Assembly: GCF_020382885.2 (NCBI RefSeq)
Contig: NC_058508.1
Span: forward strand, 1,356,055 to 1,420,054
DNA length: 64,000 bases
Direction: 5' to 3'
Source: Scatophagus argus
Taxonomy: Eukaryota; Chordata; Actinopteri; Scatophagidae
This document shows, one piece after another, positions 1-10,490 of the stretch. The translations under genes and the position numbers were made by a program. The number at the start of each line of letters is the position of its first letter. The stretch's first letter is position 1. Under the pieces are notes generated by a model. The model was not told where the DNA came from. It made no database searches and was given only the letters and a program-made list of their open reading frames with translations.

Positions 1-542
1 GACTTTGGACTGAGCTGTTTCTTCAAGAAAACATCAGTTTACCGTGTCTTCTGTGGTAAGCCATCTGGCTTTTTCTTCTGCCTCTCACTAATTTACCTGC
101 CTGTGACTTTAATGTTTAAAGAAAGACGCTTTTCATCCTCAATTATTATCACTTGTGTGTATTGTAGGTACCCCCCAACACGTCCCTCCGGAGTGGTACA
201 GTCATTATACCTACAGGCCCGGCCCCACCACAGTGTGGCAGATGGGAGTGGTCTTATATGAGCTGCTCCACAGAACAGTCCGATTTGATACCACAAGTTT
301 CCTCAGACATGAGCTGCCAATCAGGGATGAGCTGTCCAGAGGTAAGAAAAACGTACTCATATGCAAACACAGAGCTGTTCATTTCCATTCACCTCCTGAG
401 GAATCACTGTGGCTGTCAGCTCCAACTTTCTCATCTTTCTTTCCCTCCAGATTGCCAGGATTTCTTACAGAAGTGTTTAAACACATCCTACATGCTGCGA
501 CCTACCCTGAAGGAGCTCCAGCTTCACCCATGGCTCAGATAA
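1..542 (+). CDS. PIM-like serine/threonine kinase, 3' end of gene (last three exons, cut by window start)
   Basis: This is the C-terminal part of a PIM-family protein kinase. The exon pieces are 1-55 (starts exactly at the DFG metal-binding motif and ends at a GTAAGC donor), 168-341 (after a TTGTAG acceptor, ending at GTAAGA) and 451-542 (after CCTCCAG, ending in TAA). The second exon encodes the activation-segment end and P+1 loop (GTPQHVPPEW) and the start of the alpha-helical C-lobe. The last exon ends in LQLHPWLR, where PIM kinases end. The N-lobe lies outside the window, so I cannot tell whether this copy is whole. It is an inverted near-duplicate of the complete gene at 57949-61002; only two residue changes are visible in the shared part (R for K and R for S in the FLxHELPIxDE stretch). 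Family membership is secure; orthology to a named pim gene is not claimed. Confidence 0.88.
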
Positions 543-2225
543 ACCAACACTACACTCACACACGAGTTCATGCCAATACAATACATTCACAATACAAGAA
601 CTAATTCTGTTCTCGTTTTTCTTCACCAGGACCGTCCGCCATGCTTATACAGGTTTTCTCCGGGTGCTCCGGTTAGACCAACTGCAGTTCCTTTAGGCCC
701 CCCGGCCGTCCGCGGAGAGGAGGATCTCTCTTTGAATTGCCTTTCCCGAGGTTTCTTCCCATTTTTCATCTGGCCTCAAGGTTTTGGGGAGTTTTTCCTC
801 GTCTTCTTAGAGAGCTTGGGCCGGGTCAGGAGCTGCTTATGATTTGTGCTTATGACGAAAGCCATATCACATCATAAGGAAAAAAAAATGGATACTAATC
901 TATCAACTGGTCATTTTGTGATATTAAACTAGAATAATAATAAAAAAGAAACAACTTAGACTGTTACAGTTTCTGAGACTGATTGCAGAACAATAATCCT
1001 ATCAGATAAAACAGGCTTGTCTAAATGAATGGACAAGACCTAAAATGATGAAGTGTGCTCTCTGCTTATGACTTTACATTGCTTTATGCTTCACTCATGT
1101 TGGCATAATGAATAAAAGTTTTTAAAATGTTTTTTTAAAACCCATGGCATCATATTTACTTACTTTCTTCCTATTTACACAAACAGCTTTTTTTTCCAAA
1201 TTGCTATCACAGACCCTGCATACCAATGGTACCACCCTGAAACTGTTGAAAGTGAGCAGTCTGATGAAGTACAGTATATTTCGGTCTTCTATAAAATGTC
1301 CATATATATCAGAGAAATCCATGGGCCAACCACACTGCACCATTACATGCAAAATGCTGAAGGTAATACATGCAGACACTGCCGAGAACAGAACAGAACC
1401 GAGAACCTTCAATCCTGAGGTGTCTTTCTCTCATGACTTGGATGAGTTTCTGCCAATCCCTGTCTTGCACAAGTCGCAATATCCAACCAAAAGAAAATGA
1501 CTTGTTGCAAAGGAAAGCAACTCTCATTTAATGATGCCTCCACAGCAAGGTCCCAGTCACTCATTCTTGAAAAGCAAAAGTGATTAGAGGCTTTAAAAAA
1601 GGGCAGTAAAAAGGCTGTGTAGGGATTTTAAGTAATCATTAAGTAATTACAAATTTTAATAGTTATTTGTGACTATTTTTCTGCTGGTGCTCACTTTTTA
1701 ACAAATATGGTCTCTGAATGAAAAGAAAGTTTTAGCATTTTTATGTGTTCTCTTCCAAGACGGAAGTAATTTACTCCTTTTCCTGACCTGTTTCACTATA
1801 AAACCTAACAGTATATCTTGATAAAAGAAGTAACATAACTTCAGCTTGGAAAAACAGTTGGACTCATGAAAAAACCTCACTCAGAAATGAATTGTTGTTG
1901 TAATAGCTCAGTTGTTTTGAGTGCCTTAATATTTTGGAGCAAGTATAAGTAATGATGGAATAATTCCAGCTCATTCCAGTGACCCATTTTCTTGGAGCTG
2001 ACTTTATATCATTGCAAAAAAAAAATGTTTATTTCAGTTTATAAACCTTCATGAGGTGAATAAGTAAGCTAAAGAAAGCATGTAAACATTTGTTTTATGA
2101 TCTAGCAAAGTATAACAATTTGTTGTTGATTACATAAAATAAATATTAAAATTTGTTAACCATGATTAATAAATCACGGAAGCAGGCCTATATTTGCAAG
2201 CAAAAATGACCGTTTTTGTGTACAG
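543..2225. other. Intergenic sequence downstream of the kinase
   Basis: No gene recognised. A possible poly(A) signal (AATAAA) lies near 1110, about 570 bases after the kinase stop. Bases 640-840 are a GC-richer stretch (CCCCCCGGCCG, then GGTTTCTTCCC and GAGTTTTTCCTCGTC) of the kind common in 3' regions of dispersed fish repeats. The rest is AT-rich. An open frame at 1144-1500 is shared with the right arm, but so is its non-coding surround, so it is no evidence for a gene. Confidence 0.5.
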
Positions 2226-2471
2226 GGCGGGACGGTGGTGCAGTGGTTAGCACTGCCTCATAGCCTCATAGTGAGAGGGTTCCAGGTTCGAATCCCGGTC
2301 TGGGCCCTTCTATGTGGAGTTTGCATGTTCTCCCTGTGCCTGCGTGGGTTTTCTGCGTATTCTCCGGCTTCCTCCCACAATACCAAAAACATGCACATTA
2401 GGTTAACTGGCTACTCTACATTGTCTGTTTTTGTGTGTCACCCCTGATGGATCAGCAGTATAGAAAATGGA
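2226..2471 (+). repeat. tRNA-derived SINE-like repeat (3'-shortened copy)
   Basis: The head has box-A-like (GTGCAGTGGTTAGC) and box-B-like (GGTTCGAATCCCGG) Pol III promoter motifs. The body (TGTGGAGTTTGCATG, CCTGCGTGGGTTTTC, CGGCTTCCTCCCACA) is shared with 62054-62417 and 56079-56310. The tail AGAAAATGGAT matches the full copy, but the internal part is shorter. The 62054 copy has target-site duplications, which supports retroposition for the family. Confidence 0.75.
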
Positions 2472-3407
2472 TCCCCTGTGTCTCCTCTGTGTTAACCCTG
2501 TCACATGACCCGTGCTGCTTCAGCGGCTCTGGGAGAGGAAGTGGGAAGCGGATCACCCCCCGAGTTTTAAACACAGACTATTAACACAGGACTGCTATCA
2601 AAAGACTGGAATTTGCACATGCGGCATAAAATAAAGATTAGTTTCATGTTTGTAAGAGCCTGCATCAGGAAGTGACGTAATGAAGCAAAAGAAATGGGGA
2701 GGGATGTTGATGAAAAACAAGATTGACAGCATGCAAAACAAACAAAAAAAAAAAAAGACAAGAAAACACAGTGATCCGCATACGAGACATTAAACAAAGC
2801 TGTAAAACTGAAAACTGAGAAAAAACCCTGAAGTTTTCAAATTTAAAATTAAGACATTCAATATATGGGCAAAGGCAGGGTCAAAATGAGTTGTGGAACC
2901 ATTCAGCCAACCCCGACCTACTCAAAGAACTGACCATTTTACTATCCTACAAGCACATTTAAAAAAAAAAAAAAAAAAAAAAAAAGCCATAATAAAGTGA
3001 AAAAAATTAAGGGTATTCTGATTCTGACACAAGGCCCTCTGGCTGTGCCACAGGGGTGGGTACAGAACGTTCTGAATCAGGTTGGCCAAACTTGGGCATA
3101 CTCAAAAAATGAGACCGGCAGCAATAGATATACACAAAGTGTTGTTTTCTATCAGTTTTCTATCAGTGTTAGCCTCTCATTTCTACAGCTGTCGGCAGTG
3201 TTGCCCTATGCACAATTCATCATTTAATAAGGTCTCTTTGAAGTCTGTTGTATAGAGTGATGCACATTAAAAAACTGAATGGCTTTTGTACAAAAAATAA
3301 ACATGCATGATCCTTAATATGCTGTCGCTGGCAATCATTTTGAGCTGAATCTATGTTTCAGAAAACTCTGCAACATTTGTGTTAGGGCACAGGTAGAGCT
3401 TTTTCAA
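2472..3407. other. Intergenic, no gene recognised
   Basis: AT-rich sequence with an A run at about 2961-2984. It is conserved with the inverted arm only as part of block A. I see no coding or RNA signal. Confidence 0.5.
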
Positions 3408-3476
3408 GTTCAAGCCTTTCGCCAGGACATCCTTCTCAGACTGGGAGAGAATTCTTTCTGATAAGTTCTTGACCCA
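3408..3476 (-). mobile_element. Penelope-like element, short N-terminal coding scrap
   Basis: The minus strand reads WVKNLSERILSQSEKD followed by VLAKGLN. The longer Penelope-like remnant at 47745-48660 has almost the same stretch. Nothing else of the element is recognisable here. The scrap is repeated in inverted block A at 55159-55227. Confidence 0.6.
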
Positions 3477-3612
3477 TACTGATGCGTTTGTGCACATGCC
3501 ACATGCTTTATTTATTGTGATTAGTTCTATTTTTTGTATACCTTTTTTTTTATAATGACCATTCTCCATGTAGGCCTTGTTTTTGCGAGTGAAGCTTTGG
3601 GGGTTCCTACCG

Positions 3613-5200
3613 CAGTGTGTAAATAGGCCATAGATGTTATGGTCTGTGCCTTTCCTTCCCCCCTCATGTGTGCTGTTTTCTCCCTCCCCTTTGTTTCTTG
3701 TGGTTCCTTGCTTGTGTCTCTCTGTGTCTGTGTTCTGGGTGTGGCTCATCAGTCCTGCTGCCAATCAACTCCTGCTGCCAATCTGCCTGCTCACCTGAGA
3801 TCCATCCACTAATCATCTCCAGCTGTACAAATACCCTGGCTCTGCAGTCTACTCTCTGCCAGATCGTTCGGTCTACCTTCTGGTACTAACCTAGTTAGGA
3901 TTGAGTATACGCACAACACTTTGCATTGTTCATCCTCTGGTCTCTCTCTTTTTCATTGTGCCTATGGCTAACTAGCTAGTTATTGTTAGCTTTTTTTCCC
4001 CTGTGTGATGTTTTGCTAAAGACTTGTGTAACCCGGGTGAAAAAACCCACATATTAGTTTCCCCCTACTCTATTCTGATATCGTGAATCCATTTTGCGGC
4101 TGACGTCATCACGTTGCTACGGTCATGTGACCTAGCGTGGCCAATTGAGTGGGCATAAGTGACTAGCGACCGGTAAGTACAAGAGAAGCACACTTGTGGC
4201 GTGTTGCTGGAGGAGCCGGCCACCGAAGCCGTCGAGAGCGTTTGTACGAAGCTTGAATGTTGTTAAACTGCAAATTAGCCAGGTTTTGATGGCGAGCTAC
4301 GAATCAGAGAGTTCAATGGGATAAGCCTGAAGATTCTCCCAGGACTCAGCTGAATCGACCTTACTGCACTTTGGGCTGGCAGGAGGTTCCCTTGTGCAGC
4401 AGCCCCAACTTCTCATTTCTTTCCCCCCCTCTGCAACTTCCAAACACGGCCACTACGCTTACACTCCTCAATCCCTCAATACGCCTGGACATTCTCAAGC
4501 AGAACCCTCACACATTTTTGGGTCATTGAACTGTGTCGTGCTTCCGGGATACAGACAAAGCATTGTATCCTTCCTTTGGAAGGGTTTGCAGGATGTATTT
4601 TATATTGTGTGGAAATTGTACATTTTGTTGTGCGCACATTGGTTGTCTATCTGATTCAATGTAATTGTCTATGTTTTTTGTTGTCTTTCACAATATATGG
4701 TACCACTCACATAAAAAACTGAATCCTTTTATTTTATTCTCCTCTCCTAGAGCCGAATCTGGATTTCTGACACTGTCCCAATAACCGAATGCTGTTGTTT
4801 AGTATTCAGCTGTTGTTTAGTATTCAGCTGAACCATAAATTAAGTAATATATAGGTTACATTTGTCTTTTCCACTGCAGATCATTGCCTGCGGGTCTCCT
4901 GTGAGTCAGCCACTTCTGCCTGCCACCTGCTTCCAGCCTTGCTCTGTCTGCCTGTCTGTCTGTCTGCCTGCCCTGCATTTCCTGAGGCCTCAGAATCACC
5001 GAAGACGTCCTTTCTCTGTTGTTTCAAGAAAATAAAGCCACTTACAACTGTTTTCCAGGTCTTGCTTTTGGGTCCAGTTCTCTCTACACACTGTACAACA
5101 GCTGGGTTCTGGTCCTCCACCTAGTGGCAAGGAATTCTGGCCCACGACCTAAATTACTTGCCAGTCCCTGCCCTATACCAACTTCAGTAACCCACCTTGA
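3613..5200. repeat. Block B, copy 1: composite LTR-retrotransposon-derived repeat
   Basis: The block begins at CAGTGTGTAAATAGG and recurs at 21650-23241 (same direction) and, shortened, at 53972-55109 (inverted). Two parts resemble fish Ty3/Gypsy LTR sequence: the stretch around CTCTGCCAGATCGTTC (about 3855-3870), and AATAAAGCC followed by TTTTGGGTCC (about 5027-5075), which looks like an LTR end. A CTGT/CTGC simple repeat lies at about 4945-4975. No long coding frame is recognisable. Treated as an old, broken fossil composite; the exact family is uncertain. Confidence 0.6.
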
Positions 5201-5882
5201 TCCTCACGGCGGGGCCTTTTAAAGACGCCGCGGCATCGCTATTCTGGAGATGAAATAAATCTTCGGATTACAGTGAATATGAAATGAACATACAATATTC
5301 TCTTCTCAAGTGTACTGGATAAGTAGCATACAGTCTCACGAATATGAAACATTGAAACGAAGCAGTAGTTCTGGAGAAACTGGATCTAGGAGACATTCCA
5401 CGCTTGCCATCGCAGCTGGTTATGATTCAAAGCTGCTCATTTCATCAGGGATGGATCTCCACTGAGGTACCAAGAGAGCCCTTTCGTGGTTGCTAAGTGG
5501 AGTGAAAAAGCTCGAGATCGGGCGTGTTCAGGGTGGTATGGCCGTAAGCCGTCTCAGTCCTCACGGCGGGGCCTTTTAAAGACGCCGTGGCATCGCTATG
5601 CTGCAGATGAAATAAATCTTCGGATTACAGTGAATATGGAATGAACATACAATATTCTCTTCTCAAGTGTACTAGATAAGTAGCATACAGTCTCACGAAT
5701 ATGAAACATTGAAACGAAGCAGTAGTTCTGGAGAAAACTGGATCTAGGCGACATTCCACGCTTGCCATCGCAGCTGGTTATGATTCAAAGCTGCTTATGA
5801 TTCAAAGCTGCTCATTTCATCAGGGATGGATCTCCACTGAGGTACCAAGAGAGCCCTTTCCTGGTTGCTAAGGGGAGTGAAA
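5201..5882 (-). repeat. 5S rDNA spacer units at the left edge of cassette 1
   Basis: From TCCTCACGGCGGGGCC onward the sequence matches the spacer of the array at 12292-15006. It forms one and a half units around a deleted 5S gene (5505-5549). The first unit carries more substitutions than the inner units, as often seen at the edges of tandem arrays. Confidence 0.85.
5505..5549 (-). pseudogene. 5S rRNA pseudogene with a large internal deletion
   Basis: Only the 3' terminal GAGCTTTTT-like end and the first part of the gene (from CGAGATCGGGCGTG back to the GGCCGTAAGC start) remain. About 76 bases of the 121-base gene are gone, including the internal Pol III control region, so it cannot be a working 5S gene. 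Confidence 0.85.
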
Positions 5883-5981
5883 AAGCTTACGGCACCTGGT
5901 ATTCCCAGGCGGTCTCCCATCCAAGTACTAACCAGGCCCGACCCTGCTTAGCTTCCGAGATCGGACGAGATCGGGCGTGTT
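5883..5981 (-). pseudogene. 5S rRNA gene, 3' part, split by the LINE
   Basis: About 93 bases of the 3' part of a 5S gene, read on the minus strand, from CGCCCGATCTCG to the terminal AAGC and T run. The first 28 bases lie at 12264-12291, beyond the LINE. GCGTGT(T) occurs at both breaks (5975-5981 and 12264-12270) as the target-site duplication. The A-box/C-box control region stays with this 3' part and is cut off from the natural start site. Confidence 0.93.
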
Positions 5982-6128
5982 TTTTTTTTTATCTTTTATT
6001 TATGAAAAATATTCATTTAAAATATTTACAAATTAAAAACTAACTCAAAGAAACATTTGTTCGAGTACAACACAAAATTGGCCACAAATCACAAAACGAT
6101 AAATTCAGTAGTCTAACAGCGAAAACAT

Positions 6129-9100
6129 TCAAAAATTAAAGTACACTATTTCATTCTCTATATAAAATAAACTGTGACCCTTCAAAATTCTTGCCAAAAA
6201 AGCCACTTTCCTTCCCACCAATGCTCTTATGTATTGTTTTAGAGTTGTTGTGAAGAAATCCCATATGTTTATTGTCCTTTTTTCTTTGAGTTTTATGTTT
6301 CTTGAGTTGTATATGGCATGCTTTGCGAATTGTCCCATCAAATTTATTATATCATTGGCCTTTTGCCTAGATGTGTCTCCGAAAAGGAGGAAAAGCCTCC
6401 ATTCCTCCTGTTTGTCCCACACTGCATCTGTGGTCCTTCCGAGCAGGGCTCTCAGTCTTTCCAGGAAGGGGGTGAGTGCCGGACAGTCCAGGAACATGTG
6501 TGTTATGCTCTCCTCTTGTGCTCCGCAGACAGCACAGCCCCTGGCGAAAATCTCCTTATTAATCTGGTGTAGTATGATCCCGGGATGTGTCTTCCTGCGT
6601 CTTGAACGGAAGTCTGTGTTATGTACGTTGCCAGGGGCTATGCTCCTTCTCAGGGTGGTCCATATACGGTCTCCCTTCAGATTGGGGAAGTCCATCTCCC
6701 ACGCCCGGTTGGCTGCTGGTGCTCGGTGCTTGCCCTGGACGTACGCCCAATAGAGGGTTCTCGTCTGTGTGTCCCCCAGATTTTTGTTCGTCTGTAATAG
6801 AGAAAACTCACACACATCCTCGTTAGTTTTCCCCCCCTGCCTCTGTTCGCTCAACAGGTTTAGCCACCGCTGAGGGATGGAGACAGCCAGTTTCTCACAT
6901 ATATCCTGAATTACATTTTTCCTGTGCTTTATCTTTTTTGTTTTTAGGATGTCCAGTATCACCTCTGCTTTGAGGTCACCGGATTGACCGACAACGTCCC
7001 CCAGCCTGATCAGATCAGCTTTCTCCATTGTGGCGCAGACCACCTCTCTCCCTCCCCAGGTAACATCTGGGTTATTAAAGAGGGGTTGCGCCTTAGCTTG
7101 GAGGACGTTGTCTACCTTTGCTTCTAGCAGAGGTCTCAATTTGGCCCACGCTGTCCAGACTTTCTTCCGCCAGGGGGGGTGCCACCCCTGAGCTCAAGCG
7201 AGAGCGCCCCTGACAGAGCGCCCAGAGGCCTAAAGGCGGCCCGAGATGCAGGTCCTTGATCAGTAGATGTTTCCATAAAGCCCTGTTGTCTGATGCAATG
7301 ATTTTCTTTATTAACTTTATTCTAAGGGCATTTTTTCCTGCATTCCATACTAACTAATCTCAGACCGCCTTTGTCCTCCGGCTGAATCATGACATTGTGA
7401 GCCACCTGGTTCATTTTTGTTCCCCACAGGAAGCTTCCGATGATTGAATTAATGCTATTTTCATGCTGCGGAGATAGGGGACAGACAGCCAGCACATGGT
7501 TAACCAATGAAAAAACTAGAGAGTTAACTACAATAACTTTCCCTTTTATCCCTATCTGTCTTTGCTTCCACATGTTTATTATATTTTCCATTTTTCTTTG
7601 TATTCCCTCCCAATTCTTTTCATTTGCTTTCCTCTCATTCTTACCCATCCACACACCCAAAATTTTAATCATATCACCCGTGTCTTGAAATCCCCATTGG
7701 TTCAACGTGTTTTGCTCCACCCCACACCTCATTATTTGTGTCTTGTTTGTGTTCATTCTTGCACCCGATGCCTCGCAATACGATTTTATTTTCCCCATCA
7801 CCAAATTAACACTATCCTTATCCACCACTGTGACATTTGTGTCATCCGCGTACTGAATTATCTTACAGTGCACAGCATCACCCACCCTTACACCCCGGAT
7901 GCCCTTGTCGATTTTGATCGCTGCAGCCAGAGGCTCCGTGACTAGTGAGAAGAGCATGGCAGACAGCGGGCATCCCTGTCGGATGGACCTGCCCAGCGGG
8001 AACACACCAGTGCATGTGCCGTTTAGTTTGACACAGCTTGTGGCTCCGCCGTACAAAATCTTGATCCATTTAATATACCGCTCTCCGAACCCTAACTTTT
8101 CCATGACTCGCCATAAAAAAGTGTCACGAATTGGTCGGCGTTGCTGACGCAGAAATTTACTGAACCCCGATGCAGAGTCAAAAAGGAGCAGGCAGGCAGA
8201 TCCAAGCAAAAGTCTTTAATTAAACTAAGCTAAACAAAAAACTCACTTACTGTGGCAAAAACAAGGCATGGCATGGCAAGGCAAGGCAAGGCAAAACCAA
8301 CATAACGTTCCTGGCATGGCATGGGGGAAAAAATGCAGATCCTGGCATGGCATGAGGGGAAAACTGCAGACGCTCAGACAAAGGTGACTGGGAAGACAAG
8401 GACTAAATAGACATGACAACGAGACACAGGTGACACACATCAGGAGGGAGAAAGTAATCAGGAAAACTAAAAGCAAAGCTACAAGAAAACAGGACACACA
8501 GGGGAAGTGACGCTTTTCAAAATAAAACAGGACATGACTAAAACCTTGAACATAATACATGGAAACACATGACAAGACAAACATGAAACATGGCACATGG
8601 ACTGAAATCAAGAGACAAAGCATAACCAAAAACCACCAGGCATGACAAAAAGTGTGTTCAACGCGGTCAAAAGCCTTTTCAAAATCAATGCTTAACAGAA
8701 AACCACCGGTTGTGCACATGTGTTTTATTAGGCATTTGACAGTCAGGACAGAGTCAGCAATGTCTCTGCCCGGCACGCCATACGCCTGACTGGGACCCAC
8801 CACCTCTTCTATCACCTGCTTAAGTCTGTTTGCTAGCGTTTTTGCTAGGATTTTATAGTCGGCGTTTAATAAACTAATTGGTCTATAATTCCCTAAGTTT
8901 TTCTTTTCACCTTTTTTGAAAATTATCGTTATAATACCTTTAGAAAATTTTTTTGTTGCTTTCCCTTTTTTTTCTATTTCCCTGTATATTTGCAGCAGTA
9001 TGGGAGTCAATTGAGCTTTGAAGGCCTTGTAAAATTCAGCCGTCAGGCCGTCCCATCCTGGGCTTTTGTTATTGCTTAGACCCTCTATGGCTGTCATTAC

Positions 9101-10468
9101 TTGTTGCAAGGTAAGCTCTGAGTCACACATTTCCTTGTCTGTTATATTCAATTTTCTATTTAGGCAGGCTATGTTTTCTGCCATTTGCTTTTCATTTATA
9201 TTTTGGCTGGTGAATAGATCTTTATAAAAATCTTGTGCTGTTTGAAGCACATCTTCAATTTTATTTACAATTTTCCCCTCTTTATTGACTAGTTCCTTTA
9301 TATATGTTTTTTGCTGCTTATGCTTTTCCAAGCTCAGAAAAAAGGCTGTTGATTTTTCTCCCTCTACTAGGTATTCTGCTTTTGCCCTTACTGCTGCTCC
9401 CCTGCATTTATTTATCGTTATATTATGTAATTTAGTTTGCGCAACTAAAAATAGCGTTTTGTCTCTTTTTGGATCTTTTTCTATTTTTTCTTGTTCCCCT
9501 TGGATAATTTTTAATAATTCCTCCTCTTCTTGTTTTTCTTCCCACTTTTTCCTTTTACAGTGTTTTATTGACATTTTTTTAATTTTTTCCTTAACTCCCT
9601 CCCACCATTTCGGTATGTTATCATTCCCAATCATTTCCTCCTGTATGTTTCCCAAGAAATGCTTAACTTTGCTAACGAAATTTTCATCATTCAAAATGCT
9701 GTTGTTAAAGATCCATAATCCCCCATTCCTGGGCCTACCTGCCATTCCGATCCTTAAGTACAGGGACGAGTGGTCGCTCCATCTGTTTTGCATATATTGT
9801 GCCGAATTAAGAAGGTGAATTATCGGGGGAGATAATAGGGCCAGGTCGATGCGGGATTGCTTCAGCTCATCCCCGACCAACTGTCTCCTGGAATACTCCC
9901 TGACCTCGGGATTTAACATCCTCCAGATGTCTATAAGGTTATGTGCGGACATTAAACGAAAAAGTTCCTGTCTACTCACGTCATTTTTTAGCACGCCTTT
10001 CCTTGAAGTATCATTCCTTGTTTGGATAATATTAAAATCACCTATCACCACGCATTTGTCATTTATCCATTTGTTTAATTTTCTCTTTATAAAATCCTTC
10101 CTTTCCGTTTCGTTATTGCTGCCATAAACATTCACAATTCTTATTTCCTCCCCATCTCCCCTTAAGTCTACCGCCACCAACCTTCCTTCTTCATCTGTGT
10201 GCACACAGGACACATCGTGGGGGAGGTCCGGTTTACATAAAGTTGCCACACCTGCTTTTAGCGAGGGTCCCGGGGCATAAAAAATATTCCCTTTCCAGTA
10301 TTTCTTAATTTCTTTAAAAAGTTCGTCATTCCATCGCACTTCTTGCAAGCAATAAATATCTGCGTGCGTGTTATTTAATATGTCTTTCATTTTTTCTATA
10401 GTTTTTATTCCTCTTATATTTAGAGAGGTAATAAAAATCATCAAAATGGAGAGTGGGCTAAATCTCAT
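6129..10468 (-). pseudogene. LINE ORF2 (endonuclease-reverse transcriptase), disrupted copy
   Basis: The N-terminus is an apurinic-type endonuclease: SLNIRG, LQEVRW, VIGDFN and WSDHSS supply the catalytic Asn, Glu, Asp and His. The reverse transcriptase follows with NYRPISLLN, SIDFEKAFDR, RQGCPLSAMLF and the YADD catalytic motif. The C-terminal region carries a cysteine-rich finger (CAVCGAQEESITHMFLDC). The frame is broken by the LTR at 8122-8647 and by frameshifts between about 7140 and 7330, so no full ORF2 protein can be made. Compared with copy 2, endonuclease and RT are close, but the last ~340 residues differ at roughly a third of positions by eye. Confidence 0.9.
8122..8647 (-). mobile_element. 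Solo LTR (Ty3/Gypsy type) inside the LINE
   Basis: A 526-base unit with TGTCA...TGACA ends, flanked by 5-base AAAAG duplications (8117-8121 and 8648-8652). The other LINE has the uninterrupted site. A sister LTR lies at 53131-53653. Read on the minus strand, it has an AATTAAA poly(A)-like signal near the 3' end and ends shortly after a GACTCTGCATCGG stretch. It is a fossil with no coding part, young enough to keep clean ends. Confidence 0.88.
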
Positions 10469-10490
10469 AGCTTTATTCGTTTGCCTTTAA

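Larger units (their letters stand above)
1..3523 (+). repeat. Block A, left arm of a large inverted duplication
   Basis: Base 1 pairs with base 58490, and the match continues on the opposite strand to about 55110. It covers the kinase exons, their downstream sequence, a SINE and a short Penelope-like fragment. Small indels separate the arms: about 90 bases near 2510-2600 and about 45 bases before the SINE are present only here. The arms are otherwise nearly identical by eye, so the duplication is recent or under gene conversion. Confidence 0.9.

Noticed and set aside
1144-1500. 118-codon frame identical in block A and inverted block A
   Set aside because: The surrounding non-coding sequence is equally conserved between the arms, so conservation says nothing about coding. 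The protein is not recognisable and has no clear splice or codon signal.
2226-2300. Possible tRNA gene from box A/B-like motifs
   Set aside because: The motifs belong to a dispersed SINE-like repeat found three times here. No cloverleaf with paired acceptor stem was found.
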